NCBI GenBank assembly: GCA_032718475.1 | Contig: JAUCBJ010006465.1 | Span: 1-35,714 of the forward strand | Origin: Nemertoderma westbladi | Lineage: Eukaryota; Xenacoelomorpha; Nemertodermatida; Nemertodermatidae | Direction of reading: 5' to 3' | Length of the DNA: 35,714 bases | In this document: piece after piece, positions 13,301-25,300 of the stretch | Numbering within the stretch: position 1 is the stretch's first letter | Layout of the letters: each line of letters begins with the position of its first letter | Notes under the pieces: model-generated | Told to the model about the DNA's origin: nothing | The model's database searches: none | What the model saw: the letters and a program-made list of their open reading frames with translations, nothing else | Program-made: the position numbers and the translations under genes

Positions 13301-16300
13301 AAGCTTTTACTCCGCTCCCAGAAAATGGGATTCAAGTCTATAAAATATAAAAATCACAGTTTCTAAAATACAAAACTACTCTAAACTATCAGTCCTTCTT
13401 TCGTGAACGGCGTTTACAAAGTTTTTTGAGACCAGTAAGAGTCTTTTTCTCTTTGGGGTGAGCCACTTTAAGGAGGGCCACAACTCCTGCGGGAAGGGTG
13501 CAATACGATTGCATCAGAAGGTTTTGGATTACGGTCGGTGTATCCGCCGGCCGAGGTACCCGGTTGATCTATATCAACATCGGTGGAACAAGGTCAAACA
13601 ACCTTTAGAGCTTGTTTCAGGATGGCAGCTCTTACCGGTCCTTGTTGGGTCGTTTGTACGACAGCATTAGGTTTACCGTGTGTAGTGAGAAATTTCCACG
13701 GTTTAATTGTTCTCTCTAATTCGCGTTCTCTGGCTTTATATTCATAGGGTCGTCTATGAATTTCTTGTAATTCAGGATGCGAGTTTATGAACAAGTCGCC
13801 ATGGGATTTATCAATGGTAGAAACTTTAAACTGTGTGTAGTATCTTCCTTTTTACCATATAATATTGCGTTAAATTGACATAATAGAGGTGATCTTTGAT
13901 CCCGTAAAATGAGTTTGGTAAAGGTCTAGCGCGTAGATTGACTTTGTGTACCATATGACGGACAAGATCCGCTCGATTGTCCGGAGGTTCAACGAGTATA
14001 CCGTTGACACAAGCGGCCTCGACTGGTGGTCGTTGCAACATAGGAGCGTCAGCAATAAGATCTCTAGATCTTAAGTTGATATGAACCGGTTGGGGTTGTA
14101 CCGTGGCGAAGAGTTTATCTCCGAAATGGGGAACCATCGAGGGATGAATGATGGTTTTGGAATAGAGATCTGTCATAAGGATTTGAACTTCCGGTTGGGC
14201 CAAAGCTGCTTCCCCTCTCTCATCCATCTCGATGTGCTCCTCCTCGAGCTGATTATCCTCCGCTTGTCGTTGGAAGCGCTCGTCCAAGAACTCTTGTAGA
14301 GAGTAGGTTCGTCCAAGTTTGATATCTTCCTCAAGATTCTGGATTTCCCGATCGAACTGAGGTAAAGCCAATTCCCTTACCGCTCGGACCCGTTGTTGCA
14401 ATTTACGTCTGTCCAAACAATCGTAAGTTCCCTTTCCGATCCTTTGCCGAATAGTGTCCAGCACATTTCGTACAACACCTTCCTCCACCTTGGTGACAGG
14501 TTGTATCGGAGTCAAACCGGGACGATTATACGGGTTGAACGGCGATATTAGATGTCCGCGTCCCAATCCGGTTAGCTAGGGAGTCTAGTATCTAAATTAG
14601 TCTAATATCTAGAGAGCCCACAACCGGAGTGACACCGACAATTGTTCGGGTAACACTAGATCTTTGAACAATGAGTACAGTTCAGGAGGATCCGTCATAC
14701 TATTAGGATCAAGAGTCTGAGGTCGCACTAGGGAATGAGGAGGTCTGACCAAGTATTCCGGAACTCTGATCATAGGTTTATTTAAGGATCGTTTGAGTCG
14801 AGTGAGCGTAGGTGATACGTCGAATAAGTTACGCTCAAAACTCCCGTAAGTATAGTGAGTAAAACTGTGTTTAGCGCAACGTCTCCGCGTATGCTTATGT
14901 CTCTCCGTTTGTAGGTTGGGTACAGGGCATTCATCGCAGCAATACCAAAGACGCACGTCTTGTAGGGGAAACGCTGGTGATCCCTCTCCAGTTTCACAAT
15001 ATTCCTCCATCCGCTCGAAGCCATCCGGTACAACAGGTAGCGGTCGATCGGCGGCAAGATACATCATAGTAAAATAGAGTCATTTGAGTTCCATCATAGG
15101 GTTATGATGTATACCTTGAGGACATCGAGTTTCTAGATTTTGTTGACCGGCCACATTGAGATAAGTTTCTCCCAAGAATTCTAAATATTCGTTGAAGTCA
15201 CTGCGTTTATCCGGCTCTTCAACATCTTCTCTTTCGAGTCGGTTTCGAATAGAATTTTCATGTTCAATTCTCAGTTTATCATTCCGACTCCGCTGGGCAT
15301 GATATTTAAATAGAATCATTTCCCTTTAGGTATCTACATCGTCTGTATCGTGTAAATCGACTGGATGACCAGCAGTTAAGAAGTCCATATACACACCATT
15401 ACGATGCGTACAGTGAGCGGCGAATTTTCTATAGTCCAACTCACGCCTGAGCCGCTCATCTGACATTGGCGGCTCGACACAACGGCCATCGTCCTCCGTA
15501 GTATGTTGACTAGCATCGCCGCTTATCAAACTATCAACAAACGCCCGCAGTGGTAGGGTATATCGCTTCCTGACACCAAGATCATCCTCTATCAACTCAG
15601 TCATAGCTGCTATATGAGTTCATCGATATTATAGTTAATAATAATCAGGCTAGCGGTCGTCGCTGCCTCCCCCTCTATGCCCCCGGACAGCGTGAGATCC
15701 TCAGCGCTGATGTACTGTCGTTGCTGTGCCTCTCGCCAACGTAGTAGCTACACAACGACAACAATACCGCGTGAGTCACTCCACTGTCCGTCCCCAAGGG
15801 CTTGGATACACTAGAGGTACTTGCTACAGAGGCAGGGTAACTTTCACAACTGCGACTCGCTACTGTAAACACACTTTAGTAGTAACATTCACCTATAAAT
15901 ATACAAATTTCACATTCCTGCCATAATTTGTACAAATTAGGGCCATTTGTCCGTTAGTCAAATGCTTTCCAGAATGCCACGTTATTATTATGTATCCCTA
16001 GATACTAGCAAGGTGCTATTTATTCCGCATGCTATTCAATGGGGCAAGCTTTCTATTGTTCTTTTAACTCGCTTCTAATTCTAGCGTTGTTGTTACTATG
16101 GTGACATTATGGAAAGCTAGCGGTAGAATTAGGGTAATTCTCATGCATACAGATCTGGGATGCTATTTAATAGTGATTCTTTAATTGTCAATATTCCTCT
16201 TATACATGATTTTATGAATTTTATTGGCTATTGACTGTACACTGGAGATTCTCTCACACTAATATACTTAATAGGGTGAATCTCCGCTCCCATGATCTAT

Positions 16301-19300
16301 TAATTAATGGAATTTTGGGAATGTTATAAATTGTATAAAATGACAATTTATTAAATTCATGAGAGGATATGAATTTAAAATTTATTCCCGTGAATTTTAT
16401 TATTTGATATTAAAATAGGCACAGTTTTATTCCAGACATGTCTGGGGACTAAGATCCTTAATTCCAGAATTTTGTCTTTTAAGAGTATCGGTAAGTACTA
16501 CGATATCTTAATCGACTAGAATTTTAGAGGATCTAAAGTTTTAACAGATTTGATTTATAAATTTTCTATATTTTGACATTTGTTATAACAAACGTTGTAA
16601 ATATTTATCAAATATTTAATATTTAGGATGGGCACCGATTTATTCCAGAACATGTCTGGGGACGTTAACCACTGCTTCTAGAATTTTGTCTTTCAAGTAT
16701 ATCGGTGGGTGCCGCGATATCTTAATCGACTAGAATTTCAGATGGTCAAAGGGTTCAACAGATTTATTTGAAGATTTATTAACAGATTTATTTAATAATG
16801 TTATCAATACTAATAATATTTGTTAATATTTTGAGCTTCAATGCTACTGTTAAATGGACATCATTCTATTATATGTATTATTTAAAATACGGTGTGAGAG
16901 CAATATTGCAAGAAGCAATGTCAGTGAGAAGAGGCAAGTCGTTTCCAAGGTCTACCCAGAGCTTGGTTTAGCCAAGACACGAGGATCTGAACTTTGCATT
17001 CCTAATACTCTACTTACCAATAATACTTAAGTATAGTAGGGGCGGTATATTGTACTTTAATAAGTACTGACATTTCATCTTACTGTAGTCACGCATTTAT
17101 AGTATGATACGGACAGTAAGGAAAGAGAAAATGAATTACTTCTCGCCGTTAAACGAAATATATTATACAAAGTAATTAAGTAATAAAATACGAATATATT
17201 GCACTAATCTACTGAATAATCGTTAAAATATTAATTCTACTAAATAAAATTAAAGAAAACGATTATAATAAATAAAAATTACATAATAATACATACACAA
17301 ATATAAATAAAAATATAATATATAATATAATATATATAATATATATATTTATTATTTGTTATGCAGGTTAGATATAGTAGTTCACTTTTTGGTCACTATT
17401 CTCATTTGGGTTCATTCTTATTTTGGTTTCATGTATTTTATTTAGCCTTTAGTGGTATCAGTTGTTGGGTTTCATCTATTTACTACCGGTCTGATTTGTT
17501 TATTTCTCTATTTCAGTATTTGGTTTCATTTCCTGTATTATATTGGTCAATTGGTACTGTGCTGTTTTTAGATAGGGTAGGGACTCACAGTACACTGCTG
17601 ATGATGGAGCTGTGTTTCCCCGGGTACAGTGTTTAAATCCTGAAACCCTTTATTTTTATCAAATTTAGTATGTAGACTTACCCCTTTCGGCGGACTAAAT
17701 GTCCTGTATTTTCTAATATATAGGATAGTTATTCGTGCAGTTATTAAAGTGTTTATTTGTACAGGTTTTACTGTACCCATATTGTTTCTTATATATTTCT
17801 TGTGCAGTATGCCTCTTGTAGCCTATTGAAAGCTAGTTGCTTCCGTTACTCTAGTTCTGGGAGTTACTATTGGGTATCATTATTCTATCAGTGTTTGGGG
17901 GGGGGGGGGGGGTGTCTGTATGGTCTTGGGGTTGTTATTTACTGCTGTATTCATACCATTATATAACATATCTATTATTAGACTGTGCAATACAGCCATT
18001 ATGGATTTATTTGTTATGCAGGTTAGATATAGTAGTTCACTATTTGGTCACTATTCTCATTTGGGTTCATTCTTATTTTGGTTTCATGTATTTTATTTAG
18101 CCTTTAGTGGTATCAGTTTTTGGGTTTCATCTATTTACTACCGGTCTGATTTGTTTATTTCTCTATTTCAGTATTTGGTTTCATTTCCTGTATTATATTG
18201 GTCAATTGGTACTGTGCCGTATTTAGATAGGGTAGGGACTCACAGTACACTGCTGATGATGGAGCTGTGTTTCCCCGGGTACAGTGTTTAAATCCTGAAA
18301 CCCTTTATTTTTATCAAATTTAGTATGTAGACTTACCCCTTTCGGCGGACTAAATGTCCTGTATTTTCTAATATATAGGATAGTTATTCGTGCAGTTATT
18401 AAAGTGTTTATTTGTAGTTAGGTTTCATTTTTGATAGGAGACTGGATCACATTGTTTCTATATATATATTTCGCCAGTCAGGTTGTACTGTACCCATATT
18501 GTTTTCTTATATATTTCTTGTGCAGTATGCCTCTTGTAGCCTATTGAAAGCTAGTTGCTTCCGTTACTCTAGTTCTGGGAGTTACTATTGGGTATCATTA
18601 TTCTATCAGTGTTTGGGGGGGGGGGGGGGGGGGGGGTGTCTGTATGGTCTTGGGGTTGTTATTTACTGCTGTATTCATACCATTATATAACATATCTATT
18701 ATTAGACTGTGCAATACAGCCATTATGGATTTATTTGTTATGCAGGTTAGATATAGTAGTTCACTATTTGGTCACTATTCTCATTTGGGTTCATTCTTAT
18801 TTTGGTTTCATGTATTTTATTTAGCCTTTAGTGGTATCAGTTTTTGGGTTTCATCTATTTACTACCGGTCTGATTTGTTTATTTCTCTATTTCAGTATTT
18901 GGTTTCATTTCCTGTATTATATTGGTCAATTGGTACTGTGCCGTATTTAGATAGGGTAGGGACTCACAGTACACTGCTGATGATGGAGCTGTGTTTCCCC
19001 GGGTACAGTGTTTAAATCCTGAAACCCTTTATTTTTATCAAATTTAGTATGTAGACTTACCCCTTTCGGCGGACTAAATGTCCTGTATTTTCTAATATAT
19101 AGGATAGTTATTCGTGCAGTTATTAAAGTGTTTATTTGTAGTTAGGTTTCATTTTTGATAGGAGACTGGATCACATTGTTTCTATATATATATTTCGCCA
19201 GTCAGGTTGTACTGTACCCATATTGTTTCTTATATATTTCTTGTGCAGTATGCCTCTTGTAGCCTATTGAAAGCTAGTTGCTTCCGTTACTCTAGTTCTG

Positions 19301-22300
19301 GGAGTTTCTATTGGGTATCATTATTCTATCAGTGTTTGGGGGGGGGGGGGGGGGGGGGTGTCTGTATGGTCTTGGGGTTGTTATTTACTGCTGTATTCAT
19401 ACCATTATATAACATATCTATTATTAGACTGTGCAATACAGCCATTATGGATTTATTTGTTATGCAGGTTAGATATAGTAGTTCACTATTTGGTCACTAT
19501 TCTCATTTGGGTTCATTCTTATTTTGGTTTCATGTATTTTATTTAGCCTTTAGTGGTATCAGTTTTTGGGTTTCATCTATTTACTACCGGTCTGATTTGT
19601 TTATTTCTCTATTTCAGTATTTGGTTTCATTTCCTGTATTATATTGGTCAATTGGTACTGTGCTGTTTTTAGATAGGGTAGGGACTCACAGTACACTGCT
19701 GATGATGGAGCTGTGTTTCCCCGGGTACAGTGTTTAAATCCTGAAACCCTTTATTTTTATCAAATTTAGTATGTAGACTTACCCCTTTCGGCGGACTAAA
19801 TGTCCTGTATTTTCTAATATATAGGATAGTTATTCGTGCAGTTATTAAAGTGTTTATTTGTAGTTAGGTTTCATTTTTGATAGGAGACTGGATCACATTG
19901 TTTCTATATATATATTTCGCCAGTCAGGTTGTACTGTACCCATATTGTTTCTTATAATATATATATATATATATAATATAATATAATATATAATATATAT
20001 AATATATATAATATATATAATATATATAATATATAATATAAATAATGTAGTCACACACCCACTCCAAACGCTGTTACGTTGGGGAGTCCCTAGATGTTTG
20101 TTGGATTAGGGAGGTGGTCGTGGGAAGAGTCTCTTGCCTTCCATAGTTACCGGACAACTCTCGGTCTCTTTCCAGTAAACATAAACGACCAACCGGGCGA
20201 TTAACTTGTTGTGTTTTGAACACAATTCCAGGTTTCTTAAAGTTACGTCGCATGACAACGATTTCTACCGATCGCACTAAACCATCATCGGATATATGAG
20301 TCTCGATGATACGACCTGTCTGCCACCTCTTACGGGGAAGATCTGATTCAACGATAAGGACCATGTCTCCGGCGCTGACGTTTTCTTGCTGCGCAAACCA
20401 CTTTGTTCGAAGTTGTAGCGTAGGAAGATAATGTTTTTCGAAATGGTCCGCGAAACGACGGGATAATAACTGCATAAGTTGCCAAGTTTGTCAGCAGTAT
20501 TCGTCTCCGTCTGTTATTTCCGATTGCGGGAGCATGGCTACAGGTTTCTTTAGTAGGAAATGCGCGGGTGTTAGCGCTTCTAGGGAGTCGGGACTAGATG
20601 AGACTGGCATGAGTGGTCTCTCATTGAGATAGGCGGCGATTTCTTCCGTTAACGTCTGCAAAAGTTCGTCGGTGAGATATGCGCGGCACGGCACTATAAA
20701 GTGAAATGCGGTCTTCACGCTTCGTATGAGTCTCTCCCAACTTCCTCCCCCCAAGGGGAGTTGGAGGCGTTGAAGGTCCAGCTAGATGCTGTTACTCTTA
20801 GCTGATTGTCCACCTGTCTTTGGTTCCAATCCTTTACGTAAGCTTTGATCTCGTTATTGGCGCCAATGAAATTTGTTCCCTTGTTAGATCTTATAGTGTT
20901 GCTAGTCCCAAAACGAGCGATTTGTAGGCGTAAGCTCAGTATGAAGCTGTTGGTAGATAGATCATTCACCATATCTAGATGGATCGCTCTACAAGTCATA
21001 CAGACAAAGATGACGCACCATCGCTTGACTATAGTCCTAGCGCAATATACTTCAAAGGGGCCAAATAAATCCACACCAGTATTAGTAAAGGGTGGTTCAA
21101 AAAAGCTTACTCGTTCCCTAGGTAATTCTGCCTCTCGCTGTGTTAAAGGCCTACTAAATGCTTTCCTACAGGGTATACAGTTCCTAAGAACTTGGTTTAG
21201 AGCTCTACGGGGCTTATGGAAATAATAGCGAGTTCGAATTTCGCTAAGAACTCGTTCTCTACCAGCATGATAAAGCTTACTGTGAATATCTACAATCATC
21301 TTGATTTGTATTTCAAGATTTCTAATGAGTATGGGAATTAGTTAATCTCCCTCCGACACGTATTAACCCATCTATCATCGTGCTAGAGAAACGATCCCTT
21401 AAGCGCATCTGTGGATTTCTCAACAACAACAAATACTTATCGGAATCCTCGTAACATTGCAGGAGTCTCAGTATCTGCTTATTGGTATCATCATGTTCTT
21501 GATAACTGATCTTCTCAGTCAGAAACCTATCAGACACTCTATAAGTGGGAAGGTCTTTAGTAGCATGGACCTTTTCAGATACTACTGGAGCGGTATCATT
21601 AGCGATCTTCGTCCTGGAATAGTGATGATGGAAACATCTTTTCAAATACACAACGGCCTTACAAAGCTGATTCCAGGAGCTGTAATGACCTATTGCTCTT
21701 TGTAGGAGAGGAGAGAGTCCTTGCGAGCCATCTGGTGTCCCAGATTTCCAGTCTCTTTCCCTGATTTCTATAACGGATTTAGTTGTATCTCGGGTAACAT
21801 CCGTGGGTGAGTTTAGGTCCACAGCGTTGTCACCGGAGGCGTGTAGCACAGACAGATCTATCACTGGTTTAAATAACTTTTATTTACTCGTCCGGGTTTT
21901 AGGTTTGACTTTCTCCGCTCCCTTGGCTTGTCTAAGCTCCGCCGTGGTAAGATGAGGAGGCCATTCCTCCTCTTCTTTACTCAGGAAGTCGGGTCCACCT
22001 AACCAGTCTGGAGTATCTATCAATTCTTGAGGAGTTGCTCCTCTGGAAGCGATGTCAGCTGGAATAATCGTCCCAGGGCAATGTCTCCATTGATCTATAT
22101 TAGAGCGACTTAGTATAATGGCTAGTCTGTTGGTAACGAAGACGCTGAACTGACAGACTTCATTAGTTATATACTCCAGAATGAGTAAAGCATCAGTCCA
22201 ATATACAGTTTTCTCCAGTGGATAGTCGATCTGTTCTGTTACATTCCGGCCAATGGCTGTAGTGTATAGAGCCGCCTTTAACTCCGCTCTGGGAACTCGC

Positions 22301-25300
22301 AGTTTGTTGTTTATTAGGGCTTTAGAGGTGACTAATGAAACCTTAACCCTATTAGTACCGGGCTATAAAATGTTGTACAAATACCGGGGGGGGGGGGGTC
22401 ATATTGACCCCCCCCCCCTCTAAAATCTACAAATTTTTACGAAAACGTCTGATTTTTTGTTTGTACGTAGGTATCACTAGTCAGGATCCGACCGAAAAAA
22501 AAAATTTCGAAAAAATGTACTGGGGTGGTTATATTGCAGCACCAAAATTACAAGTAGTGCACAATTTTCAGAAAATTTGAAACTGACATTTTTCGTCTAA
22601 TTGTTTTTCAATACAGGTTTTCTGGGGCGCAAAATACATTGGAAAATATTTAAAAATGATATGATTACCATAAATGGCTGTTTAGTCCTCTCTGCGTAGG
22701 AAAAAAATGAAAAAAACAAGTTACCAGCACTTTTCAGTTAGAACACAAAATTTTTAATTCACTTATGCGATGCTATAAATTCACATTTTCAGGTTTTCTA
22801 GGGCGCTGATTCTAATGGAATACATTTCAAATATGCCAGATCATTGCTACTTGTATTTTTCGACGTAATTTTGAAAATTTTGGTGCTAGGACCAAATTTC
22901 GTACCCATCACCAAAAAGTACAAGTTTACGATGTCCAGTGCTGTTTTTATTGATTCCATCGGATTCAGGACCCTCATAAACCCGTATAACGCAATAAACA
23001 AGATGATACTATCTACTGATCAATTTGCTTATTTTCCAAAATTTGGTGCTGGCACAACAATTTTCACCCACCGGCGAAAAATACAAGTTTGAAAACTCTT
23101 ATGAAATTTTTACTGATTCCATTGAATTCAGAACCCTCACAAACCCGTATAACGCAAGAAACAAGGTGACACAATCAATTTATATATTTGATGGTTTTCA
23201 AAATTTGGTGCTAGCACCACATTTTGCACCCACTTCCGAAAAATACAAGTTTGAGATGCCTAGATCGAAAATTATATATTCCATTCAATTCAGAATAGCC
23301 ATAAACCTCTAAAACGCAAGAAATAAATTGTCACAAACAATTTTATCAATTGAATGGATTTTCAAAATTTTGTGCTAGCACCAAAATTTGCACCCACCAC
23401 CGAAAATACAAGTTTGATACGCTTGGTGCAACTCGTAAAAATTTCATAGAAACCAGAACCCCAAAAAACACCAATTGCGTAAAAAACAAGTTTCACACAA
23501 TCAATTTACAAAAATGACATATTTCAAAATTTGGTGCTGGCACCAAAAATTGGCACCCGCCGAAAAAACAAGTTTGAAATTTCTAAATCAATTTATATGA
23601 AAAGAGATGTTACAATTCATATTTAATGAAATGTAATTTTCAAAAAACGTCTCAAAAAAAGTGCCAAAAGTAGGGTTAAAAAATGGTGCTATAACTCGAA
23701 AACTACCCAATATTTTTGAAAACGGTTTTCACTACTAGGAAGACAATAGATTTTTAGGAAAAGTCATAAAATTTCAGATTCCCAACTGCGTTTGTTTCAG
23801 AATTATAATAAAAAAACCACGGGGGGGGGGTCATATTGACCCCCCCCCCCCCCCCCCCCCCCGGGATCCATCGGGAGTTTCAACCCTCAGGTAGGCTACT
23901 ATACCTATTCCCATATCGCTAGCGTCTCCAAACACATGGAGTTGATAGGAATACGTGGGGAGAACGTGACCGAAATATGAGCGGGAAATCTTAAAGTTCT
24001 CGATAGATGGTAAAGAATCTTCCCATTTCATCCACTTCTTTAGCAGTTCTCCCTTAAGTGGATCATCCCACAAGTTGTTTTCGAGCCACATTTGTTGTAC
24101 TAAATCAGCCATGGTAGGGTCTCTATGTTGTTGGTCCATCAATAATAGAGAACCTTTTTGTCCCAGCGAGTACCTACTCCACCCTTTGGCAAAGTTGATG
24201 CTACGGCTCCAACAACCATAGAACTCTGATATTCCTGAGACTTACCTAACCAGTCTAGCTGTCTACAGATCTCCTGAATCTCATCTGAAAACTCTATAAT
24301 CCTGCTGCTAAGAAACTTTCGGGGCGCTACTAATTTCGCATACAGATATCTAGCTATGTTAGTCCTGTTACTATACCTGATGTTTAATGTATCCCAAACT
24401 TGTCTCAATCCGTCCGGATGTCCAATAAACTTTAACGCCATTAACTTGGGAGGTCCTTCCAAGCATTCGATGAGGAATCGTAGTTTCTCTCCATTGGATA
24501 ATACGGAGTTCTGTATGTTATCTTTGTAATATTCATTAAAAGGTAACCATTTCATCTCATCTCCATTGAACTTGATGACCTCTCCCACTTTTACCGCTTG
24601 GCGGGCTTCAGTTCTAGCCATTTGACGTGTAAAACTTTTTGAGCCATCGAATTATTTAATATCGAATTATCGGTATATAAATTTCTCGGATTATTATCAG
24701 ATCTGTATGGGATATCATTATCAACAGGCTTATAGATACCCTTAATAGGGTTTACTATAGGAGTTTCTACTTCGCTAGCAGTATAGATGCATGTAGGCTC
24801 CACACCTTGCGTATGAAATACTTCAGACCTAACGGGCTGACACATTGTTACAGGGGGTGGTGGTATACCCATTTGTATATTTACTAATTTATCACGCTCT
24901 AGAGCGATATTTTGCTGTACTTCTTGCAGCTCTAACCTACTCTCTCTCACTGTTCCCTTTAACAGTTGAACAGTTCCTTCCAATTCTCGGACTTGCTTGG
25001 AAGATTTAATTTTATTATTTTCTAACTGTCCGAGCAACTGCTCCATCCCCCGTCATCCCTCGTCCACCCACTCAACCGCGGAGGCGGGAGTGTCTGCCAA
25101 CGTCGTAGCTGGATGGCATATTGGGACGACGGGAGACATTGCGTTTATAATGTCTTGCTCAGCGTCCAGGATTGTTTGGGATTCCGGCAGTTGTCTATTG
25201 GGCACAGGTAGTTTGGTACTGTGCAAAGGGAATTTAGAGTTAGGTTCTTGGAGCAAAGGGGTCTCTATCAAGGGAGTGGCTTCGCTAACAGGCCTAATTA

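Larger units (their letters stand above)
12163..13310 (-). repeat. 3' LTR of the BEL/Pao element
   Basis: It aligns end to end with 28135-29259, with only scattered substitutions and a few short indels; by eye a few percent divergence, so insertion is fairly recent. It contains a TATA-like TTATATATG (about 12635-12643), six copies of a 10-bp repeat, and AATAAA at 12539-12544 (all on the minus strand). The first base of the LTR in element sense is A here, not T. Confidence 0.9.

Noticed and set aside
13594-15604. A row of tightly spaced small ORFs resembling a bacterial operon
   Set aside because: The first three share one reading frame and are separated only by single stop codons, so they are one broken gene; context is a eukaryotic LTR element.
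17361-19737. Repeated 123-176-codon plus-strand frames in the tandem array, hydrophobic like membrane proteins
   Set aside because: They recur because the DNA repeats; T-rich DNA yields Phe/Leu/Ser-rich peptides, the frame crosses poly-G runs of different length, and it is antisense to the host element.
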